From NCBI RefSeq assembly GCF_028750675.1, contig NZ_JAQQPZ010000013.1, positions 897,753-961,752 of the forward strand: a DNA stretch of 64,000 nt, read 5' to 3'. Of the stretch, positions 38,636-47,086 are shown piece after piece. This stretch comes from Shewanella metallivivens. Its GTDB lineage: Bacteria; Pseudomonadota; Gammaproteobacteria; Enterobacterales; Shewanellaceae. The position numbers were made by a program, and so were the translations under genes. The notes below the pieces were generated by a model. The model did not search any database, was not told where the DNA came from, and saw nothing but the letters and a program-made list of their open reading frames with translations. The number at the start of each line of letters is the position of its first letter. Within the stretch, counting starts at the first letter, position 1.

Positions 38636-38664
38636 ATAATAATCATTCTCATTATTGTTTGCAA
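38636..38664 (-). promoter_or_regulatory. RyhB promoter with Fur box
   Basis: -35 TTGCAA (38659-38664), 17-base spacer, -10 TATTAT (38636-38641), start near 38629. The minus-strand 19-mer at 38638-38656 matches the Fur consensus GATAATGATAATCATTATC at 15 of 19 positions and covers the spacer and most of the -10, so Fur-iron should block transcription. Confidence 0.9.
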
Positions 38665-38995
38665 GGTGTTCACTCATAAATTAATCATCTTTACATTGTG
38701 ATGATTTTCTTTTTCAATGGCGACACTTCAACTATATGAAAAATAATAGATTATCTATTTTGTATGCGATAGGTATATCGCCTGTGTTTACGTTGATGAT
38801 TGTTAATTTCGTAGATTAAATAGGGTTAAGCGCTTCAATAAGCGTTGGCATTTAAATAGAAAATGCGATTAAGCCAATACATGATGCTATTGGCCTAATC
38901 GTGTCGCTTGATATGGTGCCGATTTGATGAGTACAAACATAACTAGCCGAATTGGCCTAACCCGAAACGATTAATTAAATTAATTGCTTGGTTAA
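38665..38995. other. Gene-free stretch between ryhB promoter and yhhQ
   Basis: About 330 AT-rich bases with no coding sequence. The one feature is a hairpin at 38866-38901 (CGATTA-a-GCCAATA with TATTGGC-c-TAATCG), about 95 bases after the yhhQ stop, which may end the yhhQ transcript although no T tract follows. Confidence 0.5.
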
Positions 38996-39643
38996 TTACT
39001 TAACAACCTCAACAACAATGTTGTCTTGGAGTACTTTTAGTAAAACCCCATAAGCGGGTAAAAATAACCCTAAACTCACAATCAACTTAAAGCCGTAATC
39101 GACAGTTGCGATCTCTGGCCAATGGGTTGCCATAAAGGTGTCGCTTGAGGCATAAAAAGCCACACTGAAAAACACCAGAGTATCGACCAAATTACCCACT
39201 AAAGTTGAGGCGGCAGGAGCAACCCACCATGCTTTTGCACGGCGTAACTTAGCAAACACCGTAATATCCATAAGCTGACCAATCAAATAAGCCACAAAGC
39301 TGGCAAAGGCAATGCGAAATACAAAGCTATTCCACTGTGCTAAAGCCGCAAAATCTTGTAGTTGGCCTTGATGGAACAATACTCCCACTAAATACGACAC
39401 TAATAACGCAGGGATCATCGCTTTGAGAATAATGCTTCTAGCCGCTTGTTGGCCAAAAATTCTCACCGTTAAATCGGTGGCTAAATACACAAACGGGAAG
39501 CTAAATGCACCCCAAGTGGTGTGGTAGCTAAACAACTGGAAAGGTAATTGAACAAGGTAGTTACTTGCGCAAATAATTAAGATATGAAAACTGACTAATA
39601 GCATCAGTGCTCGGCGATACTTCGCCTGGGGTAACTGCAACAT
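38996..39643 (-). CDS. yhhQ: Queuosine precursor transporter YhhQ
   Basis: Inner-membrane protein of 215 residues with about six transmembrane helices, COG1738/VUT family. It imports 7-cyano- or 7-aminomethyl-7-deazaguanine for queuosine in tRNA. Family segments: TTWGAFSFPFVYLATDLTVRIFG near the N-terminus and the charged loop RRAKAWWVAPAASTLVGNLVDTLVFF. ATG 39643 lies seven bases after AAGG. That AAGG is part of a candidate preQ1 riboswitch, which would make the gene respond to the precursor it imports. Confidence 0.93.
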   Translation of the reverse strand: MLQLPQAKYRRALMLLVSFHILIICASNYLVQLPFQLFSYHTTWGAFSFPFVYLATDLTVRIFGQQAARSIILKAMIPALLVSYLVGVLFHQGQLQDFAALAQWNSFVFRIAFASFVAYLIGQLMDITVFAKLRRAKAWWVAPAASTLVGNLVDTLVFFSVAFYASSDTFMATHWPEIATVDYGFKLIVSLGLFLPAYGVLLKVLQDNIVVEVVK

Positions 39644-39648
39644 ATTGT

Positions 39649-39690
39649 GGCCTTTTTAATTGGGTTAGCGCGGGGTGAGGGAACCCGCTA
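39649..39690 (-). promoter_or_regulatory. Candidate preQ1-I riboswitch upstream of yhhQ
   Basis: The minus-strand leader has GCGGG-UUCCCUCAC-CCCGC followed by an A-rich tail ending in AAAAAGG. This matches the preQ1-I layout: five-pair P1, a loop with a C just before the 3' side of P1 for ligand pairing, an A-rich linker, and a 3' GG able to pair with loop C bases as pseudoknot P2. Here that GG is the ribosome binding site, so ligand should block translation. The tail linker (17 bases) is longer than in textbook examples, which lowers confidence. Confidence 0.5.
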
Positions 39691-39901
39691 TTAATTTGAT
39701 TCACAGCCTTTATAAGCTAATTGGTAATTGGATTACCAATAACAGTGCCAATAAATGACCGATACAGAGAATATTATCATTATGGTTATGTTTGCTGATT
39801 TTAGCGATTTGTGCATAGCTTTATGCCACGGCAAAGGTTGCTGCAAACATGGGGGCGGGATAATAGCATGGGTAATACCCAAGAGAAAGATTAAACAGTG
39901 G

Positions 39902-41257
39902 CTAAAAGTCGATTAAAATGGCCAACACAGTGGCCAATTTATTTTCTAATTCCTGCCATTCAGCGAGTGGATCTGAGCCCGCAACAATCCCAGCGCCTGC
40001 AAATAAATTAATTCTTCTGGGTTCAATTAAAGCGCTGCGAATAGCGACCGAAAATTCAGATTCATTACGATTAAAGTAACCACAAGCACCCGCATACCAG
40101 CCACGAGCGTAACCCTCACGCTGACGAATAAAGTTTAATGCTGCTTCACGAGGGAGTCCGCCAACGGCAGGAGTGGGATGCAGTGCGCGTAATAACTCAA
40201 AATCACTGACCCCAGGCTGTAATTGGGCCCTAATGGATCGATGCAAATGCTGAATATGGTTAAGTTTAAAGATTTTGGGTTGCTCATCAGCTCCAATATA
40301 TTGGCTTAGTGGCGTCAACACATCGACAATGTGCTTTCTTACTAATTGGTTTTCATGGCTGTTTTTAATGTCGTCCAGTAACGCTTGTGCGAGTAAGGTA
40401 TCTTCTTCTGGGTTGAGTCCGCGCACTGTTGTGCCAGCAAGCGCTTCGGTAAATAACTCTTGTTGGCGACGAAGATATAACCGCTCGGGAGAGCATGAAA
40501 TAAATGCCCGTTCTGGACTAAATTGAAAGCCAAACTGAAAACTGTTGGGGTTTCTACCTTGCCAGCATGCTAATACGGTCCAGGGGTCAATATCGTCACT
40601 GACATCAATTTGAGTGTGGCGCGACAACACCACTTTTGGTGTTGTACGGTTAAATTTTTCTTGAGTGACTTGGTTAACTAATTCTTCCCAGCGCTCATAA
40701 CGGGGTAAATCACTGCGGCCCATTAATGTCATCTTATTGGGCGGTGATAAAGGTTTTGGTTTTTGCACTTGTGCTATTGCGCTTAGCGCAGCTTGAATTT
40801 CTTGTTGAGGATCGGTGTCTTCAAAATTAAGGTTGACCAAAATCCTAAGCTTACTACCGTGCCGGCGTAGCTCTATTCTTGGCAATACAAAGTGGGCCCG
40901 ACCAAATTCAGGCCAGCATTCTACCGTGCGATCAAAAGCCAAACCACCGTAATAGCGGATATCTTGCTGGTTGGTTTTATTGCGTTGTTGTTGATAAATT
41001 TTCGCTAATGCATTGTCGTCGACTTGGTCTTCAAAAAAGAAGCTTTTACAGGCGCCAATGGCAGCGACGTCTTCGTCTCTATCTCTACCGTGCCAATATA
41101 TTTTAGGAAACTGTTGTTGTGCTGCTAACCATGATAATAGCGGTAGCGCAGGCGCTTCTACAGATAGTTGAATAATCGCTTCTCGTGCAGGCACTTTACT
41201 GAGCTGGTTAAGCTTAGTTATCAGTTCACTGAAATGTGTTTCGAAGAAGTGACCCAA
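39902..41257 (-). CDS. menF: Isochorismate synthase MenF
   Basis: Converts chorismate to isochorismate for menaquinone synthesis. Menaquinone is the quinone that feeds periplasmic anaerobic reductases through CymA in Shewanella. The chorismate-binding domain has ALAGTTVRGLNPEED, HENQLVRKHIVDVL, HPTPAVGGLPREAAL and RNESEFSVAIRSALI, in order. Start: TTG 41257 is eight bases from GAGGA and gives ~451 residues (E. coli 431). The open frame continues upstream to 41320, also at a TTG, without a ribosome binding site. No other men gene is adjacent. Confidence 0.92.
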   Translation of the reverse strand: MGHFFETHFSELITKLNQLSKVPAREAIIQLSVEAPALPLLSWLAAQQQFPKIYWHGRDRDEDVAAIGACKSFFFEDQVDDNALAKIYQQQRNKTNQQDIRYYGGLAFDRTVECWPEFGRAHFVLPRIELRRHGSKLRILVNLNFEDTDPQQEIQAALSAIAQVQKPKPLSPPNKMTLMGRSDLPRYERWEELVNQVTQEKFNRTTPKVVLSRHTQIDVSDDIDPWTVLACWQGRNPNSFQFGFQFSPERAFISCSPERLYLRRQQELFTEALAGTTVRGLNPEEDTLLAQALLDDIKNSHENQLVRKHIVDVLTPLSQYIGADEQPKIFKLNHIQHLHRSIRAQLQPGVSDFELLRALHPTPAVGGLPREAALNFIRQREGYARGWYAGACGYFNRNESEFSVAIRSALIEPRRINLFAGAGIVAGSDPLAEWQELENKLATVLAILIDF

Positions 41258-41684
41258 GTAGAATGTCCTCACGAGTAGAGTTGTCTGCGTTACGGTAATA
41301 AAGTGATGAAATACTGTCAATTAGCAAGGTTAAATCGTGTGATCTGAATTACTAATATAACCGTATGGCTAGACTCATGATGACCTGTAGAAAAAATAAA
41401 CGTGTGATTTGGTTGCTATGGAGCCACATAAATGTTGACGATGTTTTAATGGTCTGTGGTTTAGTGTGTTCGAGTGAAATAGAGGGCGAATTAGCCTAGA
41501 TTAGATAATAAAAGTCTATTTTGTAAAATTATAAGTTATAAAGGCTTGCTCACATTTTTACAGGACATGCACTGATAAGTTTATTAAATCAGTAGTCTAA
41601 TATAACAAATTAAGTCAAAATGGCTTGAAAGCTTGTGTGGCGTAGATCACGCTAATTAAGTTTCTCTTCCCGGAGTACGTTTAC
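41258..41684. other. Divergent promoter region of menF and the HD-GYP gene
   Basis: About 425 bases without a gene. The stretch 41500-41630 is AT-rich. A CRP-like site lies close to the HD-GYP start. Confidence 0.5.
41636..41651 (+). promoter_or_regulatory. CRP-like site upstream of the HD-GYP gene
   Basis: TGTGG-CGTAGA-TCACG matches TGTGA-N6-TCACA at 8 of 10 positions, 33 bases before the ATG at 41685. Confidence 0.4.
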
Positions 41685-42878
41685 ATGAGTGATTCTGTTG
41701 AATCAAACAATGTCATAAAAATCCCTGTCGATAAACTTGCCTTGGGCATGTTTGTTACCGCGATTGATCGCCAACAAAGTAAAATTGATATTCGCAATCC
41801 GGGTCAAATTAAGCACCGCGATGCCATTGTTAAACTGAAAAAAAACAACATTACCACAGTATGGGTTGATGTTGAGCGCTCGTCAGATAATTGCGGCTTA
41901 AAAAAAGCCGATAAATCGAATAGTCCCGCCAACCCATTAGCACGTAAAGCGTCTGTTAGCCGTGAGGGTCAACAATCTCAAGCGAAAAAACTGCTTGCAG
42001 AGGCCAAAGGCTTAATCAAAAAAGTAATGTCTGAAACCTTTGAAGGCAAAGCCATTGAAGTTGGCCAGATTGAAGACGTTGCTGACAAAATGATTGAGTC
42101 GGTGATGGCCGATGCCGATGCATTTAAGTGTATTTCTGCATTGCGTACTAAAGATGCCTATCTTCTTGAGCATTCAATTAATGTCGCATTTTTATTAGTG
42201 ACCTTCGGTAAATACTTAGGCCTTGACCGTAAATTACTCAAACAAATGGCCGTAGGCGGTATTTTGCATGATATTGGCAAAATTAAAGTCGACAACGAAG
42301 TGTTGCATAAACCAGGAAAGTTGACTCCAGAAGAGTTTGAACTCATGAAGTTGCATCAAGTGTATGCAATTGAAATAATTAACGAAACCAAAGGTTTGTC
42401 GCAAGTGAGTAAAGATGTGTGTTTAATGCATCATGAAAAGCTGGATGGTAAAGGTTACCCTAATGGTTTAACTGAATCCCAAATTCCACAACATGGTCGT
42501 ATGAGTTGCATTGTGGATATCTTCGACGCGTTAACCGCGACTCGTTGTTACAAAGAAGCTATGAGTCCTGCGGCGGCTTTTAAAATTTTATTGAGTTTAA
42601 CGCCATTTCATTTAGACCAAAAACTGGTGTATGAGTTTATTCGTTGTGTGGGGATTTACCCTGTTGGCTCGTTGGTGCTGTTATCTGACGAACGTGTCGG
42701 CATAGTGTGGGATTCTAAAGGCCGCGATGCGCTACATCCTATCGTAAAATGTTTTTACTCACTAAAACATAAACGCTATACCGAGGTTGCGCTGGTTGAT
42801 ATACATAAAGTGGATATTAACATTGAGCGCGGTGTTTCTCCGGGGACACTTGAGGTTGATCCAACTCCTTTTTATTAA
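41685..42878 (+). CDS. HD-GYP cyclic-di-GMP phosphodiesterase
   Basis: 397 residues. The N-terminal ~130 residues resemble DUF3391, often found before HD-GYP. The catalytic domain has the HD pair in GGILHDIGKIKV, a second metal region KLHQVYAIEII, HHEKLDGKGYPNGL with the GYP triplet intact, and DIFDALTATRCYKEAMSP. All hallmark residues are present, so hydrolysis of c-di-GMP is expected. It stands alone between menF and the sigma-54 regulator; a hairpin follows. Confidence 0.93.
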   Translation: MSDSVESNNVIKIPVDKLALGMFVTAIDRQQSKIDIRNPGQIKHRDAIVKLKKNNITTVWVDVERSSDNCGLKKADKSNSPANPLARKASVSREGQQSQAKKLLAEAKGLIKKVMSETFEGKAIEVGQIEDVADKMIESVMADADAFKCISALRTKDAYLLEHSINVAFLLVTFGKYLGLDRKLLKQMAVGGILHDIGKIKVDNEVLHKPGKLTPEEFELMKLHQVYAIEIINETKGLSQVSKDVCLMHHEKLDGKGYPNGLTESQIPQHGRMSCIVDIFDALTATRCYKEAMSPAAAFKILLSLTPFHLDQKLVYEFIRCVGIYPVGSLVLLSDERVGIVWDSKGRDALHPIVKCFYSLKHKRYTEVALVDIHKVDINIERGVSPGTLEVDPTPFY

Positions 42879-42885
42879 TGCATTT

Positions 42886-42911
42886 ATCGCAGCAAGATGG
42901 CTTGCTGCGAT
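42886..42911 (+). terminator. Hairpin after the HD-GYP gene
   Basis: Perfect 11-bp stem around ATGG, eight bases past the stop; weak T content after it. Confidence 0.6.
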
Positions 42912-43163
42912 ATTGATATTGCGTTAATGATAGGTCATGTCATGTTATACCTAGCTGTTTAACGCGTTAATTAAGTGGTCGATAACGGGGATTCTCAGTA
43001 TGTTGTACTAACCCACTCAAATGAAAATTCACCCCTCTAAAGAACAAATTCGCATCAATATCTATGAATGTAGTGGCGCGCACCCAATACACCTTTTGTG
43101 TTTATCTCATTTTAGCTTACCTTCTCGTGGGAATAAGGGTGATTAAAATATCATTGAATATAG

Positions 43164-43181
43164 GTCGCGATATTTCGTGAC
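43164..43181. promoter_or_regulatory. Dyad upstream of the PAS/sigma-54 activator gene
   Basis: GTCGCGA-TATT-TCGTGAC is a 7-bp inverted repeat with one mismatch, 22 bases before the gene. Related sequence recurs inside the gene (43604-43621) and twice upstream of ccoG, so it is a likely binding site of the activator, here perhaps for autoregulation. Confidence 0.55.
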
Positions 43182-43202
43182 TTAGTTATACTAAACCCAT
43201 AC

Positions 43203-44666
43203 ATGTTTAATGCTGTGATTTATATGACTGATATACCCCTCAACCCAATGCCAACCTCAAGGCACTTTCTACCTGAAAACACCTTGCTACTTAACGCCAT
43301 GAGCGAGGGTGTTTATGGTTTTAATTTAGATGGCAATGCGGTGTTTATCAACCCCGCTGCAGAGCAAATGACCGGCTGGAAGAGTGAAGAGTTGATTGGT
43401 AAAAACATTCACGATTGTCATCATCATAGCCATGCCGACGGCAGCCATTACCCGCAACACGATTGCCCAATTTATCGCACCTTGCATGACGCCATTCCGC
43501 GCCAGGTATCTGATGATGTTTTTTGGCGCAAAGACGGTAGCAGTTTTCCGGTATATTACAGCTCGACGCCGGTTTACCATCAACAAAAGCTGGTTGGTGT
43601 AATCGCGATATTTCGTGATGTCAGCATGCAAAAACATACCGAGCAATCACTTAGGCAAGCCTTGGCGCAGGTGCAAGCCTTGTCTGAGCGCCTCGCATCA
43701 GAAAACCAATATTTACTCACAGAGTTACAAGGTCAGCAAGGCGCGTTAGGCCTTTCAGGTAATAGCCAACCGATTAAGCAGTTAATTCAACAAATTAATT
43801 TGGTGGCAAATACCGACAGCACGGTACTTATTTGCGGTGAAAATGGCACAGGCAAAGAGTTAGTGGCTCGTAGTTTACATCGCTTGAGTCATCGTAAAGA
43901 TCAGCCCATGGTCAGTGTTAACTGCGCGGCTTTTTCCAGTGCGTTATTAGAAAGTGAACTATTTGGCCATGAAAAAGGCGCATTTACTGGTGCAACTGCC
44001 CGGCGTAAAGGTCGATTTGAGCTGGCCCACAATGGCACTTTATTTTTAGATGAAATTGCCGAGCTGAGTTTATCTGCCCAATCAAAGCTGTTACGGGTTA
44101 TTCAAGAGCAAAGCTTTGAACGGGTCGGCAGTAGCGAAACGATCAGCGTGAATATTCGCTTAATTGCGGCAACGCACCATGATTTAGCTGCGCGAGTAGA
44201 ACAAGGCTTATTTCGAATGGATTTATATTATCGCTTAAATGTATTTCCGATTACCGTGCCACCATTACGCGAACGCCGCGAAGATATCCCACAGTTGGTG
44301 AGCGACTTAGCGACGTCGTTGGGTAAAAAACTGGGTAAAAAAATCACCAAGGTCAGCACGAAAGGATTAAAAAACCTACAACAATATACCTGGCCTGGTA
44401 ATGTGCGAGAGCTTCAAAACTTAATCGAGCGAGAAATCATTTTGTCGCCAAACGGCCAGTTGTCATTTAATACCTTGCCGGCATCAGTATCAGCGCCGTC
44501 AACCACGGCAATATTAACCATGGCAGAAGCCGAAGCCGCGCACATAGTGGCTGTGCTTAACGCAACACATTGGCGAATTTCAGGCCCGCAAGGGGCTGCT
44601 GCCATGCTAAATATGCCGGCCAGTACGTTGCGCTCGCGCATGAAAAAACTCGCCATAACCCGATAA
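43203..44666 (+). CDS. PAS-domain sigma-54-dependent activator
   Basis: 487 residues, no receiver domain. PAS sensor domain (~25-150) with the Cys/His-rich loop [11 protein letters not shown]...HDCPIYRTL, a layout that could bind a metal, heme or redox signal. A coiled linker follows, then the AAA+ domain (~180-410) with [14 protein letters not shown] and GAFTGATA for RpoN contact, and a short Fis-type helix-turn-helix ([20 protein letters not shown]). The start is uncertain: ATG 43203 and ATG 43224 both lack a clear ribosome binding site. The downstream ccoG has a sigma-54 promoter and upstream dyads, so it is the probable target. Confidence 0.9.
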   Translation: MFNAVIYMTDIPLNPMPTSRHFLPENTLLLNAMSEGVYGFNLDGNAVFINPAAEQMTGWKSEELIGKNIHDCHHHSHADGSHYPQHDCPIYRTLHDAIPRQVSDDVFWRKDGSSFPVYYSSTPVYHQQKLVGVIAIFRDVSMQKHTEQSLRQALAQVQALSERLASENQYLLTELQGQQGALGLSGNSQPIKQLIQQINLVANTDSTVLICGENGTGKELVARSLHRLSHRKDQPMVSVNCAAFSSALLESELFGHEKGAFTGATARRKGRFELAHNGTLFLDEIAELSLSAQSKLLRVIQEQSFERVGSSETISVNIRLIAATHHDLAARVEQGLFRMDLYYRLNVFPITVPPLRERREDIPQLVSDLATSLGKKLGKKITKVSTKGLKNLQQYTWPGNVRELQNLIEREIILSPNGQLSFNTLPASVSAPSTTAILTMAEAEAAHIVAVLNATHWRISGPQGAAAMLNMPASTLRSRMKKLAITR

Positions 44667-44689
44667 ATAAACCGACAATCCAGGTAGTA

Positions 44690-44727
44690 GTCGCGATATA
44701 TCGCCATTTAAATGATATATCGTGATC
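44690..44727. promoter_or_regulatory. Paired dyad sites upstream of ccoG
   Basis: GTCGCGATATATCG (44690-44703) and, inverted, GATATATCGTGATC (44714-44727) are two related sites separated by ten bases. They resemble the dyad before the activator gene. They are about 70-100 bases upstream of the ccoG -24 element, a usual place for activator sites at sigma-54 promoters. Confidence 0.55.
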
Positions 44728-44787
44728 TATTGTGCACACCTAAAAATCTAATCTCATTAAAATCAGCTTGTTAGCGTCTGTTTTTAG

Positions 44788-44804
44788 TTGGCTTAGTCTT
44801 TGCT
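44788..44804 (+). promoter_or_regulatory. Sigma-54 promoter of ccoG
   Basis: TTGGCTTAGTCTTTGCT has GG (44790-44791) and GC (44802-44803) exactly ten bases apart and matches the -24/-12 consensus well. The start would be near 44815, 25 bases before the ATG. Confidence 0.65.
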
Positions 44805-44839
44805 ATAGCAGGGCAATACCGTGTTATAGGAAACCAGTT

Positions 44840-46297
44840 ATGCCCAACTCATCAGTTCAAACAGCGCCAGCGTCCCAATCTAGCGCTAAAATCAATGCTT
44901 CGCAGCGCATTCCGGTGGTTCAAATCGCCACGCCATCAGCAAAAATCCATGTGCGTGAACAAAAGGGTGTTTTTCAACGTTTGCGTCAGCACAGCAATAC
45001 CTTACTGATAGCGTTATTCTTTTTACTGCCTTTTATTAACTATCAGGGCCGCCAGGCGATTTGGTTTGACGTAACCGAGCAGCAATTCTTTTTCTTTCAT
45101 CTCACCTTATGGCCACAGGACTTTACGGTATTAGCGTGGTTTTTTATGGCGGCTGCGTTTGCGTTGTTTTTTGTTACCGTATATTGGGGCCGTGTGTGGT
45201 GTGGATTTTTGTGTCCACAAACCGCCTGGACCTTCATTTACATGTGGGTAGAAGCCAAAATAGAGGGGAATCATCATCACCGCGCCGCATTAGATAAAGC
45301 GCCATGGTCAATCAGTAAATTTAGTAAAAGACTGACCAAGCATGCATTATGGATTGTGTTTGCCTTACTCACAGGGTGCGGGTTTATCAGTTATTTTATG
45401 CCTGCGCGTGAACTGTATATTGATATTTTGACTGCAAGCAGTGGTTTTTGGACCGGTGCCTGGGTGTGGTTCTTTGCCATTTGTACTTATTTAAATGCCG
45501 GCTGGATGCGTGAAATGATGTGCCTGCATTGTTGCCCCTACTCTCGCTTTCAAGCTGTGATGTTTGACGCAAACACTAAAACGGTTAGTTACGATGCTGA
45601 ACGGGGTGAATCCCGTGGGCCACGTAAACGTGCCCAAAAAACCGAGTTAGGTGACTGTGTTGATTGCAATTTATGTGTGGATGTTTGCCCCACAGGCATT
45701 GATATTCGTAACGGCTTGCAATACGAGTGCATTAACTGTGGTGCCTGCGTTGATGCCTGTAATCAAACCATGGAAAAGTTTGGCTATGCACCCCATTTAA
45801 TCAGTTTTACCAGCGAAAACGCCTTAAAAGGTCAGCCTCATGCCAGTGTGTTTTCACTCAAAGCCCCGGGATATGCCAGCGCACTGCTAATAATGATTGG
45901 CTTAATTATTATCGATTTAAGCCAATTAAGTCATATTCAGCTTAATGTCATCCGTGATCGTCAAACCTTGTACCGTGAAGTGGGTGTCGATAGGGTTGAA
46001 AACAGCTATCAGCTTAAAATTCGTAATAAAACTCAACAAGCTGCAGTGTATCAAATTGCAGTGCGCAGTAATAAAATGCCCTCGTTGACCATAGTGGCCG
46101 ACACTGTGGTGCAGGTAAAACCAGGCGAACAATTAGATTATCCCATTACGGTTAGCGGTCATCGTAGTGATCGCGTTGATGACACAAGCCAGCAAACACT
46201 GCAATTTAGTGTGACCCAAATTAACAGTGTGGCTAACTTAACCCCTGTGGAGCCAGAAAATCAGGTGACGCAGCAATCACGCTTTTTTTGGCCGTAA
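44840..46297 (+). CDS. ccoG: CcoG/RdxA/FixG-family Fe-S membrane protein
   Basis: Cytochrome oxidase accessory protein, 485 residues. Transmembrane helices near 53-70, 90-115, 165-185 and 200-220. The CxxxCP motif is in WCGFLCPQT; CcoG proteins are described as using it in copper reduction for cbb3 oxidase assembly. Two 4Fe-4S clusters follow (CVDCNLCVDVCP, CINCGACVDACN), then another helix and an Ig-like C-terminal domain. ATG 44840 has AGGA eight bases upstream; the open frame upstream of it contains the promoter. No cbb3 subunit genes are near, so this may be a paralog under sigma-54 control. Confidence 0.92.
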   Translation: MPNSSVQTAPASQSSAKINASQRIPVVQIATPSAKIHVREQKGVFQRLRQHSNTLLIALFFLLPFINYQGRQAIWFDVTEQQFFFFHLTLWPQDFTVLAWFFMAAAFALFFVTVYWGRVWCGFLCPQTAWTFIYMWVEAKIEGNHHHRAALDKAPWSISKFSKRLTKHALWIVFALLTGCGFISYFMPARELYIDILTASSGFWTGAWVWFFAICTYLNAGWMREMMCLHCCPYSRFQAVMFDANTKTVSYDAERGESRGPRKRAQKTELGDCVDCNLCVDVCPTGIDIRNGLQYECINCGACVDACNQTMEKFGYAPHLISFTSENALKGQPHASVFSLKAPGYASALLIMIGLIIIDLSQLSHIQLNVIRDRQTLYREVGVDRVENSYQLKIRNKTQQAAVYQIAVRSNKMPSLTIVADTVVQVKPGEQLDYPITVSGHRSDRVDDTSQQTLQFSVTQINSVANLTPVEPENQVTQQSRFFWP

Positions 46298-46332
46298 TCA
46301 TCAAGCCATCAATTTACAACTAACACAATAAC

Positions 46333-46374
46333 AAAAAGGCTTCTCACATTGATTAAATGGGAGAAGCCTTTTTT
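46333..46374. terminator. Bidirectional terminator after ccoG
   Basis: AAAAAGGCTTCTC/GAGAAGCCTTTTT with a 15-base loop and A/T runs on both sides. Confidence 0.9.
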
Positions 46375-46422
46375 GTTTGATGGTCGCGATTTACTGTCGT
46401 GACTTATTGTACCGACTATTCA

Positions 46423-46941
46423 TTAACGCTGGTGTAGTGCGTAGTCAGTGCCATCTTTAGCCGTAAATACCTTGCAGTTACCTTCAGTCGGTTGACAGCT
46501 GGTGTGTAATAAACTGATCCACTGCTTGTAAGGTGTAGGTAAGTTTTTAATTGGCATAGACACTTGAATATCCTCAATATGTGCACAATCTTTTGCGCCT
46601 AGTTTACCAAGGCGGTCAAAACAAATTTCTACATGGGTATCGTTATTTTTTAATACCACAGAGGTCGGTTCATTTTTGTGGCCCGTTAACGCCACAAACT
46701 GACATGGATTTTGTAAGCCACACTGGGTGCCATCTTTTAAGAAAGCCAGTAAGTGATTGTAGTAAACCACGTAACTGCACACATCTTGGTGTGAACCATT
46801 GGCTAGTGGGAATTGTGCATCCAAAAAGTCTTTTGCATTTGTGCTGCGATCTTGTTGATTCGTTGTAGCCACAAATTGCTCACCGATGAAGCGGTTAAGG
46901 TTTTGGGTGGCTGTATTGCTTGCTTGAGTAGACATATTCAT
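46423..46941 (-). CDS. Orphan malate synthase G-like domain protein
   Basis: 172 residues. Residues ~38-128 read like the non-catalytic insertion domain of malate synthase G. FLD..PL.NGS.QDV, then QFV...G....PT...LKNN..H.E...D, then G..D.AHI.D are shared with GlcB as I remember it, in order. The catalytic barrel is missing: the protein diverges right after DIQV, where GlcB has its conserved catalytic ILDCEDS region. The end (FTAKDGTDYALHQR) again resembles a later GlcB piece. It has an intact frame and a good ribosome binding site (AGAGGA) before ATG 46941, so it is probably expressed. It is divergent from a DUF3612 regulator. Either a decayed glcB or a repurposed domain. Confidence 0.7.
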   Translation of the reverse strand: MNMSTQASNTATQNLNRFIGEQFVATTNQQDRSTNAKDFLDAQFPLANGSHQDVCSYVVYYNHLLAFLKDGTQCGLQNPCQFVALTGHKNEPTSVVLKNNDTHVEICFDRLGKLGAKDCAHIEDIQVSMPIKNLPTPYKQWISLLHTSCQPTEGNCKVFTAKDGTDYALHQR

Positions 46942-47050
46942 CGCCTTATCCTCTTCTTGTGTTGTAGGTCAGAAATTAATTTTGTTATTTGTTTACTATT
47001 AAGCCTTGTTAGCAGCTTGATTTTTAGTCTATGCTATTTTTACAAAGAAT

Positions 47051-47077
47051 TTCACAATAAAAATTTTACACTGTGAA
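47051..47077. promoter_or_regulatory. Dyad before the DUF3612 regulator gene
   Basis: TTCACA-N15-TGTGAA in the divergent promoter region, ten bases before the ATG at 47087. It could be an autoregulatory site for the XRE protein. Confidence 0.35.
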
Positions 47078-47086
47078 TTATACAAA

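Larger units (their letters stand above)
42879..43202. other. Gene-free stretch before the PAS/sigma-54 activator gene
   Basis: 324 bases. It starts with the hairpin ATCGCAGCAAG/CTTGCTGCGAT (42886-42911), probably ending the HD-GYP transcript. It contains the dyad GTCGCGA-TATT-TCGTGAC at 43164-43181, just upstream of the activator gene. Otherwise I see nothing. Confidence 0.6.
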
